64,000 nucleotides of DNA from Chlorogloeopsis sp. ULAP01 (GCF_030381805.1 NZ_JAUDRH010000026.1:1-64000), one strand, 5' to 3'; shown: positions 26,436 to 35,612, numbered from the stretch's first letter. The notes: generated from the letters alone by a model not told the origin. Made by a program: numbers and translations.

Positions 26436-27209
26436 CTAAAACTTGTAACTTAAAACCTGTATTGCTCCATTCTCCGGCAAATTACCGGAACTAATAGTAA
26501 CTGTGTCACTATTACTACGACGAACTGTCATTCCATCCATTAATTTCAAAAAGTCATCCAAGGGAGCAATATCGCAATTGTTACCATCGGCTGCTTTTGT
26601 ACGGTAATGGGTAGGAACGACTAATTTGGGATTGATAACTTGAATTGCCTGTTTGGCTTCTTGAGCATTATAAGCTTTTGGCCCACCCCCTACAGGTACA
26701 AATGCTACATCAGGACGCCCAATCAGGATTTTTTGTTCAATGGAAATTGGTGCAGCAGCTCCTCCTAGATGTAGGATGTTGATTCCAGATTGATTCCATT
26801 GCCAAGCTGTGTTTTTACCAAACTGCCTGCCCCCTTTGCGATCATGATCGAGAGCAATTCCTTGAAATTTAATTCCCTGAAATTCATAGGCTCCCGCTTC
26901 GTAAATTAACTTGGGATTTCCAGGTAGATTTTCCACCGCGCCCTCATCTAGCAATTGACTGCTAATTAGTACTAAATCTGCTGCTACTTTTGGCGCACGA
27001 TAACCGGCGGTACAACCAACTGTACGAAATGGATTAACCAAAATTTTCGTACCATCGCCAGTAAATAGAAAGCAAGTATGCCCCAACCACTGAACTGTTA
27101 ATGAACCACTGCGAGATTGGGCATTAGCTTGCAGGTGAGAACCCAAACTAGTCATGATGGTTGTTGCCAATCCCGCTCCAGCATAGCCCATCAGTTGCCG
27201 TCGTTTCAT
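26436..27209 (-). CDS. Tat-exported UlaG-like MBL-fold protein with degenerate metal site
   Basis: A 257-residue protein with an N-terminal MKRRQLMGYAGAGLATTIM-type signal (twin Arg plus hydrophobic run, cleavage near ANAQS). The following VQWLGHTCFLFTGDGTKILVNPF is the start of the UlaG-type metallo-beta-lactamase fold. Where the zinc motif HxHxDH should be, the sequence reads LVLISSQLLDEGAVE, so the main ligands are lost. Later His residues remain (GINILHLGG, VVPTHYRTK). It is therefore probably a non-catalytic or altered protein. It follows pabA/trpG by only 3 bases and should be co-transcribed with it. Confidence 0.85.
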   Translation of the reverse strand: MKRRQLMGYAGAGLATTIMTSLGSHLQANAQSRSGSLTVQWLGHTCFLFTGDGTKILVNPFRTVGCTAGYRAPKVAADLVLISSQLLDEGAVENLPGNPKLIYEAGAYEFQGIKFQGIALDHDRKGGRQFGKNTAWQWNQSGINILHLGGAAAPISIEQKILIGRPDVAFVPVGGGPKAYNAQEAKQAIQVINPKLVVPTHYRTKAADGNNCDIAPLDDFLKLMDGMTVRRSNSDTVTISSGNLPENGAIQVLSYKF

Positions 27210-27212
27210 TAA

Positions 27213-27818
27213 TTACTCTCTCGTCCTCATTTGTAATGTTGCCAGAAAGTTTCGCAGTAACTGCTTGCCTGAAGATGTGAGAACACTCTCTGGGTGAAAT
27301 TGGACGCCTTCTATATGAGGATAGTTCCGGTGTCGTACTCCCATAATTGTTCCATCTTCAACCCAAGCGGTAATTTCTAACACGTCTGGGCAAGTTTGGC
27401 GATCAATTACCAAACTATGATATCGGGTTGCAGTGATAGGATTTTCCAATCCCTGGAAAACACCGATCCCAGTGTGAGAAACTTGAGAAGTTTTACCGTG
27501 CATCAACTCTGGTGCAGAAACTATTTTACCGCCAAATACCTGACCGATACTTTGATGCCCCAAACAAACTCCTAGAATTGGCAAATTATCTCCAAGTTTT
27601 TCAATTAATTCTAGAGAAATTCCTGCATCTTCTGGACGTCCTGGCCCTGGAGATATTAGCACACCATCTGGCTTGAGAGTAAGAATTTCATTTATGGTGA
27701 TTTTATCGTTACGAAAAACTTTAATATCAGTAGCGACTGGAAACTCTGCTGCCAATTCTCCTAAATATTGAACTAAATTATAAGTAAAGCTATCGTAATT
27801 ATCGATAACTATAATCAC
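27213..27818 (-). CDS. pabA: Glutamine amidotransferase of anthranilate/aminodeoxychorismate synthase
   Basis: A 201-residue class I glutamine amidotransferase (TrpG/PabA). It supplies ammonia from glutamine to the chorismate-binding partner (TrpE or PabB) for tryptophan or folate synthesis. Catalytic triad: Cys in ILGVCLGHQSIGQVFGG (about residue 79), His and Glu in IEGVQFHPESVLT (about 168-180). Start IIVIDNYDSFTYNLVQYLGE is classical. PabA and TrpG cannot be told apart here, and some organisms use one protein for both. It lies downstream of ybeY-dgkA in a conserved-looking cyanobacterial cluster. Confidence 0.93.
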   Translation of the reverse strand: MIIVIDNYDSFTYNLVQYLGELAAEFPVATDIKVFRNDKITINEILTLKPDGVLISPGPGRPEDAGISLELIEKLGDNLPILGVCLGHQSIGQVFGGKIVSAPELMHGKTSQVSHTGIGVFQGLENPITATRYHSLVIDRQTCPDVLEITAWVEDGTIMGVRHRNYPHIEGVQFHPESVLTSSGKQLLRNFLATLQMRTRE

Positions 27819-27917
27819 AGTTTATAACTCCTGATTCATATCAATAATCATTATCTAAACAAACTGATTACACATTCCCAGTTCCCCGTTCCCTATCTAA
27901 GTGCGATCGCTCTTTAT

Positions 27918-28376
27918 CTAAAATGCCGAGACAATTAAAGTTAACAAAGGAGGTAACAAGAGCGTACCAGCTACCAATACTGCAACTAAAGCAGATACAA
28001 GTACAGCACCAGCAGCACAGTCTTTAGCAATTTTTGCTAGTTCATGGTAAGTCTGCTTTACTGTTAAATCAACTACTGATTCAATCGCCGTATTCAGTAA
28101 TTCCAAAGCTAAAACCAAACCACTTGTGATACTAATTACTGCTATCTCTACCGTTTTTAATTGTAAAAATATGCTTAATCCAAGTGCTAAAACACAAACA
28201 CATACATGAATACGAAAATTGCGCTGAGTTTGAAATGCGTAACTTATCCCACACCAAGCATACTTAAAACTAACGAATAAACTGGAGGCGACTTGCCAGG
28301 ATAGCTCCCGCTTTTTGGTCACCACTTTTTCTAGAGGATTTGTGGATGGTGATGAGACTGGTTGGGACATAGTCAT
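27918..28376 (-). CDS. dgkA: Diacylglycerol/undecaprenol kinase
   Basis: A 152-residue small membrane kinase of the DgkA family, which phosphorylates diacylglycerol or undecaprenol with ATP. After a polar lead of about 40 residues comes FKYAWCGISYAFQTQRNFRIH, then three membrane helices. The catalytic ALELLNTAIESVVDLTVKQ sits in the second, and AKDCAAGAVLVSALVAVLV in the third. It is 116 bases downstream of ybeY, the usual order in cyanobacteria and Firmicutes. Confidence 0.93.
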   Translation of the reverse strand: MTMSQPVSSPSTNPLEKVVTKKRELSWQVASSLFVSFKYAWCGISYAFQTQRNFRIHVCVCVLALGLSIFLQLKTVEIAVISITSGLVLALELLNTAIESVVDLTVKQTYHELAKIAKDCAAGAVLVSALVAVLVAGTLLLPPLLTLIVSAF

Positions 28377-28492
28377 AAAAATACAGCAGCAGATTTTTTA
28401 AGTGAGGATTTCTGGCCGATTTTAATCGCACATCAGACTTTATGCCAATTTCTTACAAAAGTAATATAGGTTTATGGTTATGCAGCCACGTG

Positions 28493-29020
28493 TCATTCTA
28501 TATCAATAGCAATACTTACTGACTCAAGTAATATTACTTGCTGTTTGAGCATTTTTTCTAAGCTTTCTTGATCTGGATGATCCCAACCTAGTAAATGCAA
28601 TAATCCGTGAGCAGCTAGCCATGCTAATTGAGTTTGTAAGGAATGTTCCTGCTGTTGAGCTTGTATTTGTGCTGTATCAATAGAAATAACTATGTCACCT
28701 AGATACAAGGGTAAGGAAGCAAGCATTTCAGCAGGTTGAGGACATTCTACTTCTAACGCTGCGAAGGATAAAACATCTGTAGGCTTATTTTGCAGTCGAT
28801 ATTGAGCATTTAATACCTGAATTTCGGCATCGTTTGTCAAACGTAGCCCTAGCTCATAATTTGTTGCAGGTGGAAGATAAGGTTGTAGTATTTCCAACCA
28901 GCAATTAAACCACTTTTCCCAAGTTTCTACACTAATTTGGATATGAGTATCGCCTATTAGTTTAGCGTCTGGTTGAGAAGACTCAAGCACAAAATCTTGC
29001 ACGCATACTTCAACTTGCAC
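28493..29020 (-). CDS. ybeY: Endoribonuclease YbeY
   Basis: A 175-residue metal-dependent endoribonuclease for rRNA 3'-end maturation and ribosome quality control. The zinc motif H-x3-H-x5-H is present as HGLLHLLGWDHPDQE (about residue 138), preceded by LGDIVISIDTAQ (about 105) and NAQYRLQNKPTDVLSFA (about 71), which are family hallmarks. Located between DUF3285 and dgkA on one strand. Start ATG at 29020. Confidence 0.95.
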   Translation of the reverse strand: MQVEVCVQDFVLESSQPDAKLIGDTHIQISVETWEKWFNCWLEILQPYLPPATNYELGLRLTNDAEIQVLNAQYRLQNKPTDVLSFAALEVECPQPAEMLASLPLYLGDIVISIDTAQIQAQQQEHSLQTQLAWLAAHGLLHLLGWDHPDQESLEKMLKQQVILLESVSIAIDIE

Positions 29021-29060
29021 CAGCCAAAAAATCTCCCATATTTTTAGGTTGTATCAATTA

Positions 29061-29213
29061 TCAACGAGTCAAGTAAGCTAAACCAACGAGGACAGTTAAA
29101 AGCCCTACAGTAGTTAAGACAAAGTGTTTTAAAGAAGTGACTCGCTTTTGCACCATGTTTCGCATGGCGAGTTTGACATAGCTAGGTTTTTGTTCTGTTG
29201 GAGAGGCACTCAT
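29061..29213 (-). CDS. DUF3285 small membrane protein
   Basis: A 50-residue protein: MSASPTEQKPSYVKLAMRNM, then a basic stretch VQKRVTSLKHF and one membrane helix (VLTTVGLLTVLVGLAYL). This fits the cyanobacterial DUF3285 family of single-helix proteins, which is usually found next to ybeY. Start ATG 29213, stop TGA at 29061-29063, 40 bases before the ybeY start. Function unknown; a ribosome- or membrane-tethering role beside RF2 and YbeY is speculation. Confidence 0.8.
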   Translation of the reverse strand: MSASPTEQKPSYVKLAMRNMVQKRVTSLKHFVLTTVGLLTVLVGLAYLTR

Positions 29214-29339
29214 AATGATTTGATAACAATTTCTTCTATAAATGTAACAGTTTGTTTAGTCAATAGTCACTAGCCAGTTAGTTAGTGAGGACGAGTTTTG
29301 CTAATGAGCTTTGGACTGAAACAGATAATTTATTTTTTA

Positions 29340-29435
29340 AACTCGCCTGTACAGTGGTTAATAGTTAGCGGTTAGTGGCTAGTAGGTATAAAAACCAACT
29401 ACTACCTACTAACTACTATCTACTAACAATTCCTA
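29340..29435. repeat. Degenerate heptamer repeat between prfB and DUF3285
   Basis: GTTAGCGGTTAGTGGCTAGTAGGTA and the complementary TACCTACTAACTACTATCTACTAAC, which can fold into a hairpin (about 29378-29409). May act as a terminator or attenuator downstream of prfB. Confidence 0.5.
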
Positions 29436-29438
29436 CAA

Positions 29439-30558
29439 TTACGCAGTAGCTTCTACCAATTGATTTTCTTGCCGGAGATAAGATTGGATAAATATGTCAA
29501 TTTCACCATTCATCACATCTGTGATCGCAGTCGTTTCTACATCAGTACGCAAATCCTTCACCATTTGATAAGGGTGAAAAACATAGTTACGGATTTGATT
29601 ACCCCAAGAAGCTTCAACCATATCACCGCGAATTTCGGCAATTTCTTTAGCCCGTTGTTCTTGGGCTATTACCAACAGTTTGGCTTTGAGCCGAGCCAGA
29701 GCTTTTTCTTTGTTTTGCAATTGGCTGCGCTCTTCTGTACAACGTACGGCGATGCCTGTGGGAATGTGAACAATTCGCACAGCTGTTTCGACTTTGTTGA
29801 CGTTCTGCCCACCTTTCCCACCAGATCTAGATGTGGTTATTTCCAAATCCTTCTCTGGAATTTCTAACTGTACCGAGCTATCTAACTGCGGCATCACTTC
29901 TACTCCAGCAAAGCTAGTTTGCCGTTTACCGTTAGCATTAAAAGGTGAAATTCGCACTAAACGGTGAGTACCAGTTTCCGATCGCAAGTAACCGTAGGCA
30001 TAACGTCCGGTAATTTCTATGGTGGCAGATTTGATTCCCGCTTCATCACCTTCAGATATTTCCGTCAAATGTACCTTGTAGCCCTGGTTTTCTCCCCAAC
30101 GCGTGTACATTCGCAATAGCATTTCAGCCCAATCTTGAGCATCAGTACCACCAGCACCAGCATTCACCGTTAGTACAGCACCTTGTTCATCGTAAGGGCC
30201 AGAAAGTAGCTGCTGCAATTCCCACTGATCGAGCTCACGATTCAGTTTGGTAATGGTGATTTGTGCTTCTTGCAGTAGTGCTTCATCAGTTTCCAATTCC
30301 AAAAGCTCTACTACAGCTTTGCTATCTTCCAGACTGGTTTGCCACTGGTTATACTGCTGAAGGTGGTTTTTCAAGTCATTGAGTTCTTGCAAAGTTTTTT
30401 GAGCTTGAACTTGATCATTCCAAAACTCTGGTTGTGCTGCTATTTGTTCTAAATCTTGAATTTTGGCAGTCAGTGCAGGTATGTCAAAGATAGTCCTGGG
30501 TTTTACCCAGGCGATCGCACAACGTTTCAATTTCGCGTTTTAATTCTAGTACTTCCAT
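29439..30558 (-). CDS. prfB: Peptide chain release factor 2 (with programmed +1 frameshift)
   Basis: RF2 recognises UAA and UGA stop codons. The reading frame is split. A first frame starts at ATG 30558 and codes for 24 residues (MEVLELKREIETLCDRLGK...) ending in TAT CTT TGA (stop at 30486-30484). Translation then continues in the +1 frame as DIPALTAKIQDLEQ. The slip site CTT TGA C preceded by the SD-like AGGA is the classical autoregulatory RF2 frameshift. The long frame has the GGQ catalytic motif (SRSGGKGGQNVNK) and the RF2-type SPF anticodon-like tripeptide (VRISPFNANGKRQTSFA). Total about 372 aa. First gene of the DUF3285-ybeY-dgkA-pabA cluster. Confidence 0.95.
30484..30500 (-). promoter_or_regulatory. 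RF2 programmed frameshift site
   Basis: On the minus strand: CCAGGACTATCTTTGACAT. The slippery CTT, the in-frame TGA followed by C (a weak termination context) and an upstream AGGA that can pair with 16S rRNA. The low RF2 level slows termination and favours the +1 shift. Confidence 0.93.
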
Positions 30559-31021
30559 TGTTTTTGCTAATAACAGAGCGTTTTAGGTTTTATCTTTAGA
30601 CGCAAAGCATCTTGCGAAAGACATCGCTCTTTATTGTATTCATATCTTCAATTTTATCCATATTTGTCTTTTAAGAAACAAGGCAGCTATGCTGGAGGCA
30701 GGAGGCATTAGACGCGTAGCGGTGAGCCAGTCCGGTGGTGAAGCAACGCTCTTGGTAGGGTTTCCGTAGGTAGGGAAGAGGATTTGACTTATTTCATTCG
30801 TAGCTGATATTGCGCCACCTGTATTGGCGCTCTTAAGAAACATAGGGTTGGGGGGACAGGGTACAGGGTTGGGGGAATGGGGAAGATTGAGTTTTATAAT
30901 TTTTTACTACAAATTGTTGTAAAAGCTCTATTCAACCCGATCCAAAAACCGTGGTTTGCTTTCGCAAAAAACCACGGCATTTGAACTTTAACTTTGCTTT
31001 TCGCCGATTTTGAATGAATTC
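30559..31021. other. Intergenic region with terminator and repeat-like DNA
   Basis: Between prfB and the Bax-inhibitor-like gene. It holds a patch around 30710-30775 (GACGCGTAGCGGTGAGCC... GGGTTTCCGTAGGTAGGG) like the dispersed non-coding repeats of Nostoc-type genomes, a G-rich run at 30843-30880 and the terminator 30949-30977. The short frame 30640-30843 looks non-coding. Confidence 0.45.
30949..30977 (-). terminator. Intrinsic terminator of the Bax-inhibitor-like gene
   Basis: CCGTGGTTT/AAACCACGG stem with a GCTTTCGC inner part; on the minus strand it is followed by TTTTTGG. 45 bases after the stop at 31022. Confidence 0.85.
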
Positions 31022-31750
31022 TTAATCACGGCCATTAAGGGCGATTAGCAAACGTAAGATGAAGACAAACAGATTGATATAAGTCAAGTACATCGACAAC
31101 GCTGCTGGTAAGTACTGATCGTTGCGATATGTACGGGGCAGAATGTAAAAGTCTACTACCGATGCACCGGCAAACAAAAACACGCCTAAACCAGAAATCC
31201 CTATTTCTAACCATGTTGGGGTATAGACACCAAACAAAGCAAACAAGAATTGCAAAAGTACAACAACGAACAAGGCAATAATGCCCAGACGGATGGTTTT
31301 TGTGAGAGCCATGCCGTCAGAATCAGAGAGATTTGAACCAACTTGACGGGCGACAATGAATGTGATGCCGCAACCAAGAGCTGCCAAACCAATTCCTGGA
31401 ATGCCTACACCCTCAGTTCTTAACGCCACAAATACTAAGCCACTGAGGGTATATCCAGACAACAGACTGTAAGTTGCTAAAAGAGGCAGTGCAATGTTGT
31501 TTTGACCTTTTTCAGCAACGTTTTGGGCAACAAAAAACAGAACTAAATTTAGAATAATTGCACCAATGAAGGTGGGAAAGAACAATCCAGGATTAGCACG
31601 GATAACTGCCAAACCGCCGTAGGTTCCTAGTGCAGTTAATACTAAACCACCTCCCAAGAAGGGTAAGGCATTAGCTATCACATTTGGCCCAACCAGGGCT
31701 TGAGTTTTGGCTTCACGGATAGCATCACGGAAGTTGCTAGTATTGCTCAT
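31022..31750 (-). CDS. Bax inhibitor-1/YccA-like membrane protein
   Basis: A 242-residue protein with seven hydrophobic segments (about residues 25-50, 55-76, 84-103, 108-131, 143-167, 175-199, 211-236). The C-terminal part AGASVVDFYILPRTYRNDQYLPAALSMYLTYINLFVFILRLLIAL has the acidic/His-type motifs and the YLD-like region of the BI-1/YccA (LFG/TMBIM) family. Family members are pH-sensitive ion (Ca2+) leak channels or protease regulators. It is monocistronic with a strong terminator. Confidence 0.88.
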   Translation of the reverse strand: MSNTSNFRDAIREAKTQALVGPNVIANALPFLGGGLVLTALGTYGGLAVIRANPGLFFPTFIGAIILNLVLFFVAQNVAEKGQNNIALPLLATYSLLSGYTLSGLVFVALRTEGVGIPGIGLAALGCGITFIVARQVGSNLSDSDGMALTKTIRLGIIALFVVVLLQFLFALFGVYTPTWLEIGISGLGVFLFAGASVVDFYILPRTYRNDQYLPAALSMYLTYINLFVFILRLLIALNGRD

Positions 31751-32379
31751 ATTTCACAACTCGCTTTGTGTGACAACATTACTAAACTACTTCCATTTTT
31801 ACTCAAATTTTCAGATCCAATTGGAAAATAAATCTGCAAGAGTGAGCTTTAACGAGAATTGTCGCTGCTTTGGTTAAAAAATTAGAAAATTTTCCATTCG
31901 TGTATTTCGGTACTTTCAAACTGTGAATTGTGGTGAGAAACATACAAGTATTTAGAGGTTGCAGATAAGTAAATATTTGCAGGGAGGATTTTTACTATAT
32001 AAATAACAATAAAATCACCCATGTAAAAAATAGGTTTGTCAAGTATAGAAAAAGAACATTTTAGGTTTAAATGTCCAAAAATATAATTTTTCATTTTCAA
32101 TATTTAGTACTGAAATCAATACTCTAAAAATATTTTTATATATTTGTAACTAAGCGAGGGAATACACACATCATTGTTACAAAATCTTCAACAATATACA
32201 AATAATATTTTGTACAAGCATAATGCGTGTAAATACTGGTATATAGAGATAGGCCATACACAAGTTCAGTGAAACAACGAATGGTGTAGCAATGCTTTCC
32301 TAAGGACAATAATTACAGCTTAGGTGAAATTTTACGCAACTCCATTTCCGAGAATAGGAGTTACTACAAAGGAATTTCT
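31751..32379. other. Long AT-rich upstream region of sigF
   Basis: About 630 bases, very AT-rich, between two divergent genes. The open frame 31882-32100 (minus) has biased AT-rich codons and no family features, and I do not count it as a gene. A long 5' leader for the sigma factor or a small RNA is possible but not visible to me. Confidence 0.4.
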
Positions 32380-33162
32380 ATGGCAGTAAGTCAGTCCTCT
32401 ATACGAGGTGATGGTATGGAATTATTGCAGCTATACCATCAGAATCCCTCTATTGAACTCCGTAATAAACTTGTAAGGTTACATATCGGCTTAGTACGAA
32501 AAATGGCTCATAAATTTAGCCATCAATGTAATGAGCCTTATGAGGATTTAGAGCAAATTGGTTATTTTGGTTTGATTAGAGCTATTGAACGCTTCGATCC
32601 TAGTCAAGGATATGCATTTAGTTCCTTCGCTGTTCCTTATATTCGGGGTGAGATGCTGCATTTTTTACGCGATCGCAGCACTCTACTAAAGATTCCCCGG
32701 CGTTGGCAGGAACTTTACAATGAAGGACAAAAAGTTCGCAAAGAATTGGCAGAAATTTTGGGACGTCCCCCCAAAGATTCAGAAATAGCGAAGCAACTTA
32801 AAGTATCAACACAAGAATGGCTAGAAACCAAGTTAGCTGCTCAAAATCGGATGCCTTTGAGTTTAGATGCTACTGTAGTCAACTACATTGATTGCCAAAT
32901 CACTTTAGGTGAAGCACTTCCTTGTCCTCGTTCTGCGGCAGAACAACAGCGAGAAGAAGAGCGCCAACAACTGCAAGGGGCAATCTGTTTGTTGGAAGAA
33001 AAACCCCGCATGGCGGTGGAATTGGTATTTTTGAAGGAACTTTCTCGCAAAGATGCCGCTCAAAAAATAGGTACTAGTCCGATGACAGTCACGCGGTATC
33101 TGCAAAAAGGAATTCAGGATTTAATGTCGATGTTACGTCCTCAGGCTCTACCAACTGGATGA
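32380..33162 (+). CDS. sigF: Group 3 (SigF/SigB-type) RNA polymerase sigma factor
   Basis: A 260-residue alternative sigma factor without region 1. Region 2 is YEDLEQIGYFGLIRAIERFDP plus the downstream FSSFAVPYIRGEMLHFLRD (-10 recognition and core binding, about residues 49-98). Region 3 covers IPRRWQELYNEGQKVRKEL and the -35 helix is in region 4, ELSRKDAAQKIGTSPMTVTRYLQKGIQ (about 224-250). The sequence corresponds to the cyanobacterial SigF branch, linked in Synechocystis to motility and pili. I am sure of the group, less so of SigF against SigG/J. Ribosome site AAGGAATTTCT before the ATG. Confidence 0.85.
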   Translation: MAVSQSSIRGDGMELLQLYHQNPSIELRNKLVRLHIGLVRKMAHKFSHQCNEPYEDLEQIGYFGLIRAIERFDPSQGYAFSSFAVPYIRGEMLHFLRDRSTLLKIPRRWQELYNEGQKVRKELAEILGRPPKDSEIAKQLKVSTQEWLETKLAAQNRMPLSLDATVVNYIDCQITLGEALPCPRSAAEQQREEERQQLQGAICLLEEKPRMAVELVFLKELSRKDAAQKIGTSPMTVTRYLQKGIQDLMSMLRPQALPTG

Positions 33163-33173
33163 TGATATTAAGT

Positions 33174-34217
33174 TCAGCTAGTAGGGATGTTGACGTTTGA
33201 TATTGCCGAAAATTCTAAAACTTGCACTAACGCTTCTCTTACCACACCGGAACCTGCTCCTAAACGGCAGGAATTTTCTGTCAGATGACGCTTCCACACT
33301 CGACTACCCGGTTGCCCAGTGAATAGTTGCAGCATATGGCGAGTAATTTTATTGAGTTTGAGTCCCTTTGTCACCCAGCTATCAATATAGGAAAACATCG
33401 CTTCAGCAACTTCATGACGATTAAGAGGTTGCACTGTCTCGCCATAGATTTCACTATCTGCTGTGGCAAACAGATAGGGATGATCGTAAGCCGCACGTCC
33501 AATCATGACTGCATCTACGGACTGTAACTGTTGTTGCACCTGTTTTAAATTGATAATTCCACCATTAATTTCGATTAATAGGTGGGGAAATTCCTGCTTG
33601 AGATGATATACATCTTGATAACGTAGGGGTGGAATATCCCGGTTCTCTTTCGGGCTTAATCCCTGCAACCAAGCCTTGCGTGCGTGTACGGTAAAACGTC
33701 GGCAGCCTGCCTGTGAAATAATGTGGACAAAGTTTGCCATGTCTTCGTAGCGATCGCGATCGTCAATACCGATACGATGCTTCACACTCACAGGAATGTG
33801 AACAGCATTGAGCATTGCTGCTACACAATCTGCCACCCGTTGCGGCTTTGCCATCAAGCAAGCGCCAAAATTGCCATCTTGTACGCGGCTACTAGGACAA
33901 CCGACATTGAGGTTGATTTCGTCATAACCCATGTCTTCAGCAATACGAGCGCATTCAGCAAGTTCTTTGGGGTTATCGCCTCCCACTTGCAAAACTAGAG
34001 GTTTTTCTTGGGGTGAGAAGCCTAATAATGAGGGGCGATCGCCATGCAGAATTGCCGCACTTGTAACCATTTCGGTGTAAAGTAAAGTGCGACGTGTAAT
34101 CTGCCGCATAAAATACCGAAAGTGGCGATCAGTACGATCCATCATTGGCGCAATACTCAAGGGGTAAACGCCGTGAGTGACTGATTCAGGTAAAGTGGCT
34201 GAGTGCAAACAAGTCAT
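33174..34217 (-). CDS. dusA: tRNA-dihydrouridine(20/20a) synthase
   Basis: A 347-residue FMN-dependent reductase that converts uridine 20/20a of tRNA to dihydrouridine. Motifs: PLSIAPMMDRTDRHFRYFMRQ (about residue 20, the DusA form of the TIM-barrel start), the active Cys in EINLNVGCPSSRVQ (about 99), SVKHRIGIDDRD (about 149), HARKAWLQGLSPKENR (about 183) and INGGI followed by VMIGRAAYDHP. The DusA-type SPKENR motif separates it from DusB and DusC. The stop lies 11 bases from the convergent sigF stop. Confidence 0.94.
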   Translation of the reverse strand: MTCLHSATLPESVTHGVYPLSIAPMMDRTDRHFRYFMRQITRRTLLYTEMVTSAAILHGDRPSLLGFSPQEKPLVLQVGGDNPKELAECARIAEDMGYDEINLNVGCPSSRVQDGNFGACLMAKPQRVADCVAAMLNAVHIPVSVKHRIGIDDRDRYEDMANFVHIISQAGCRRFTVHARKAWLQGLSPKENRDIPPLRYQDVYHLKQEFPHLLIEINGGIINLKQVQQQLQSVDAVMIGRAAYDHPYLFATADSEIYGETVQPLNRHEVAEAMFSYIDSWVTKGLKLNKITRHMLQLFTGQPGSRVWKRHLTENSCRLGAGSGVVREALVQVLEFSAISNVNIPTS

Positions 34218-34289
34218 AGATCACAAGTCTATCGCAACCGATGTCTTGTGGATTGAGAATTCAGGCTCACAAGTAGGAAAATTGAGAAA

Positions 34290-35237
34290 ATGCGAGAACT
34301 TTATCCACCAATTGAGCCTTATAGAGAAGGGAGTTTACGGGTATCAGAAATTCACACTATTCATTTTGAAGAATCTGGTAACCCACACGGTAAGCCTATT
34401 ATCTTACTGCATGGCGGGCCGGGTGGGGGATGTCCGCCATTTTATCGGCAGTATTTTCATCCAGAAAAATGGCGGTTGGTGATGTTTGACCAAAGGGGCT
34501 GTGGAAAAAGCGCACCTCACGCTGAACTGCAAGAAAATACAACTTGGGATTTAGTTAACGATATTGAAGAACTCCGAGAACACTTAGGAATTGAAAAGTG
34601 GGTTGTTTTTGGTGGCAGTTGGGGAAGTACTTTATCTTTAGCTTACAGTGAAACTCACCCCGAACGTTGCCAAGGATTAATTTTGCGTGGCATTTTTATG
34701 CTCAGGCAAAAAGAGTTGCGCTGGTTCTATCAAGAAGGCACTAGTTATATTTTTCCCGATGCTTGGGAAGAGTATTTAAAACCCATTCCTGTGGCAGAAC
34801 GTGATGATATGCTAACAGCATACTACAAACGTTTAACCAGTCCTGATAGACAAGTTAGGCTAGAAGCTGCTCGTGCTTGGTCAATTTGGGAAGCTAGTAC
34901 TAGTAGATTATTTCCAGATTCAGAATTAATGCAAATATTTGGTGAGAATGAATTCGCTGATGCTTTTGCACGGATTGAATGCCATTACTTTATCAATAAA
35001 GGTTTTTTTGAACCGGAAGACCAATTGCTTTTAAATGTTGATCGCATCCGTCATCTTCCAGCTGTAATTATTCAAGGACGTTATGACGTAGTTTGTCCAA
35101 TGATATCAGCTTGGGAATTACATCGTGCTTGGCCGGAAGCAGAATTTATTGTTGTTCCTGATGCCGGGCATTCGATGAGCGAACCCGGAATTCGCAGCGC
35201 TTTGATAGAGGCTACGGATAAATTTGCTTGTTTGTGA
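34290..35237 (+). CDS. pip: Prolyl aminopeptidase (proline iminopeptidase)
   Basis: A 315-residue alpha/beta hydrolase of peptidase family S33, which releases N-terminal proline from peptides. The oxyanion region HGGPGGGCPPFYRQYF (about residue 43), the nucleophile GGSWGSTLSLAYSETHPE (Ser about residue 110), then the acid in YDVVCP (about 268) and the His in DAGHSMSEPG (about 294) are all in place. The cap domain holds ARAWSIWEASTSRL. Cytoplasmic; typical length. Start ATG at 34290 with a weak ribosome site; dusA is divergent 72 bases away. Confidence 0.94.
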   Translation: MRELYPPIEPYREGSLRVSEIHTIHFEESGNPHGKPIILLHGGPGGGCPPFYRQYFHPEKWRLVMFDQRGCGKSAPHAELQENTTWDLVNDIEELREHLGIEKWVVFGGSWGSTLSLAYSETHPERCQGLILRGIFMLRQKELRWFYQEGTSYIFPDAWEEYLKPIPVAERDDMLTAYYKRLTSPDRQVRLEAARAWSIWEASTSRLFPDSELMQIFGENEFADAFARIECHYFINKGFFEPEDQLLLNVDRIRHLPAVIIQGRYDVVCPMISAWELHRAWPEAEFIVVPDAGHSMSEPGIRSALIEATDKFACL

Positions 35238-35319
35238 CATACTCCCCGCACGTCAAATAGCGATCGCGCAATCTTATAAAGGTAAAGATCCGTACACCAG
35301 TCAAGAAAATACCTATAAA

Positions 35320-35610
35320 TTAAGAAAACTCACTTTCAATATCTCTCGATTGATGTAATACTCTGAAAATTTCTATGTCATCATTTATTTTTATGTAAAA
35401 CACAACGTAAGGCTTAACAGGAAAACTTCTAAGTTCGCTCATTAAATCATCTCGCTTTTTGCCCAGATCGGGAAACTGAGCAAGCATTGGAAAACGATTA
35501 AGAATTTGAGCTATTTGTTTGTCAGCTACAATTTGGTTCTGTTGAGCTAGGTAAGTCCAAATATCTTCTAAGTCTTGTTCAGCTTGCCAAGAAATTCTAT
35601 AGCGATTCAT
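35320..35610 (-). CDS. ParE/RelE-family toxin
   Basis: A 96-residue toxin of the RelE/ParE superfamily (type II toxin-antitoxin). Start YRISWQAEQDLEDIWTYLAQQN is typical of ParE-like proteins; the end VKPYVVFYIKINDDIEIFRVLHQSRDIES carries the usual last strands with Arg and His. ParE-like members act on gyrase, RelE-like ones on mRNA at the ribosome; the sequence favours ParE. It follows its antitoxin by 2 bases. Confidence 0.9.
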   Translation of the reverse strand: MNRYRISWQAEQDLEDIWTYLAQQNQIVADKQIAQILNRFPMLAQFPDLGKKRDDLMSELRSFPVKPYVVFYIKINDDIEIFRVLHQSRDIESEFS

Positions 35611-35612
35611 TG

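Noticed and set aside
30640..30843. A 67-residue open frame between prfB and the Bax-inhibitor-like gene
   Set aside because: Overlaps repeat-like non-coding DNA, no ribosome site, no family features.
31882..32100. A 72-residue AT-rich open frame upstream of sigF
   Set aside because: Composition-driven; no homology-like features and no supporting signals.
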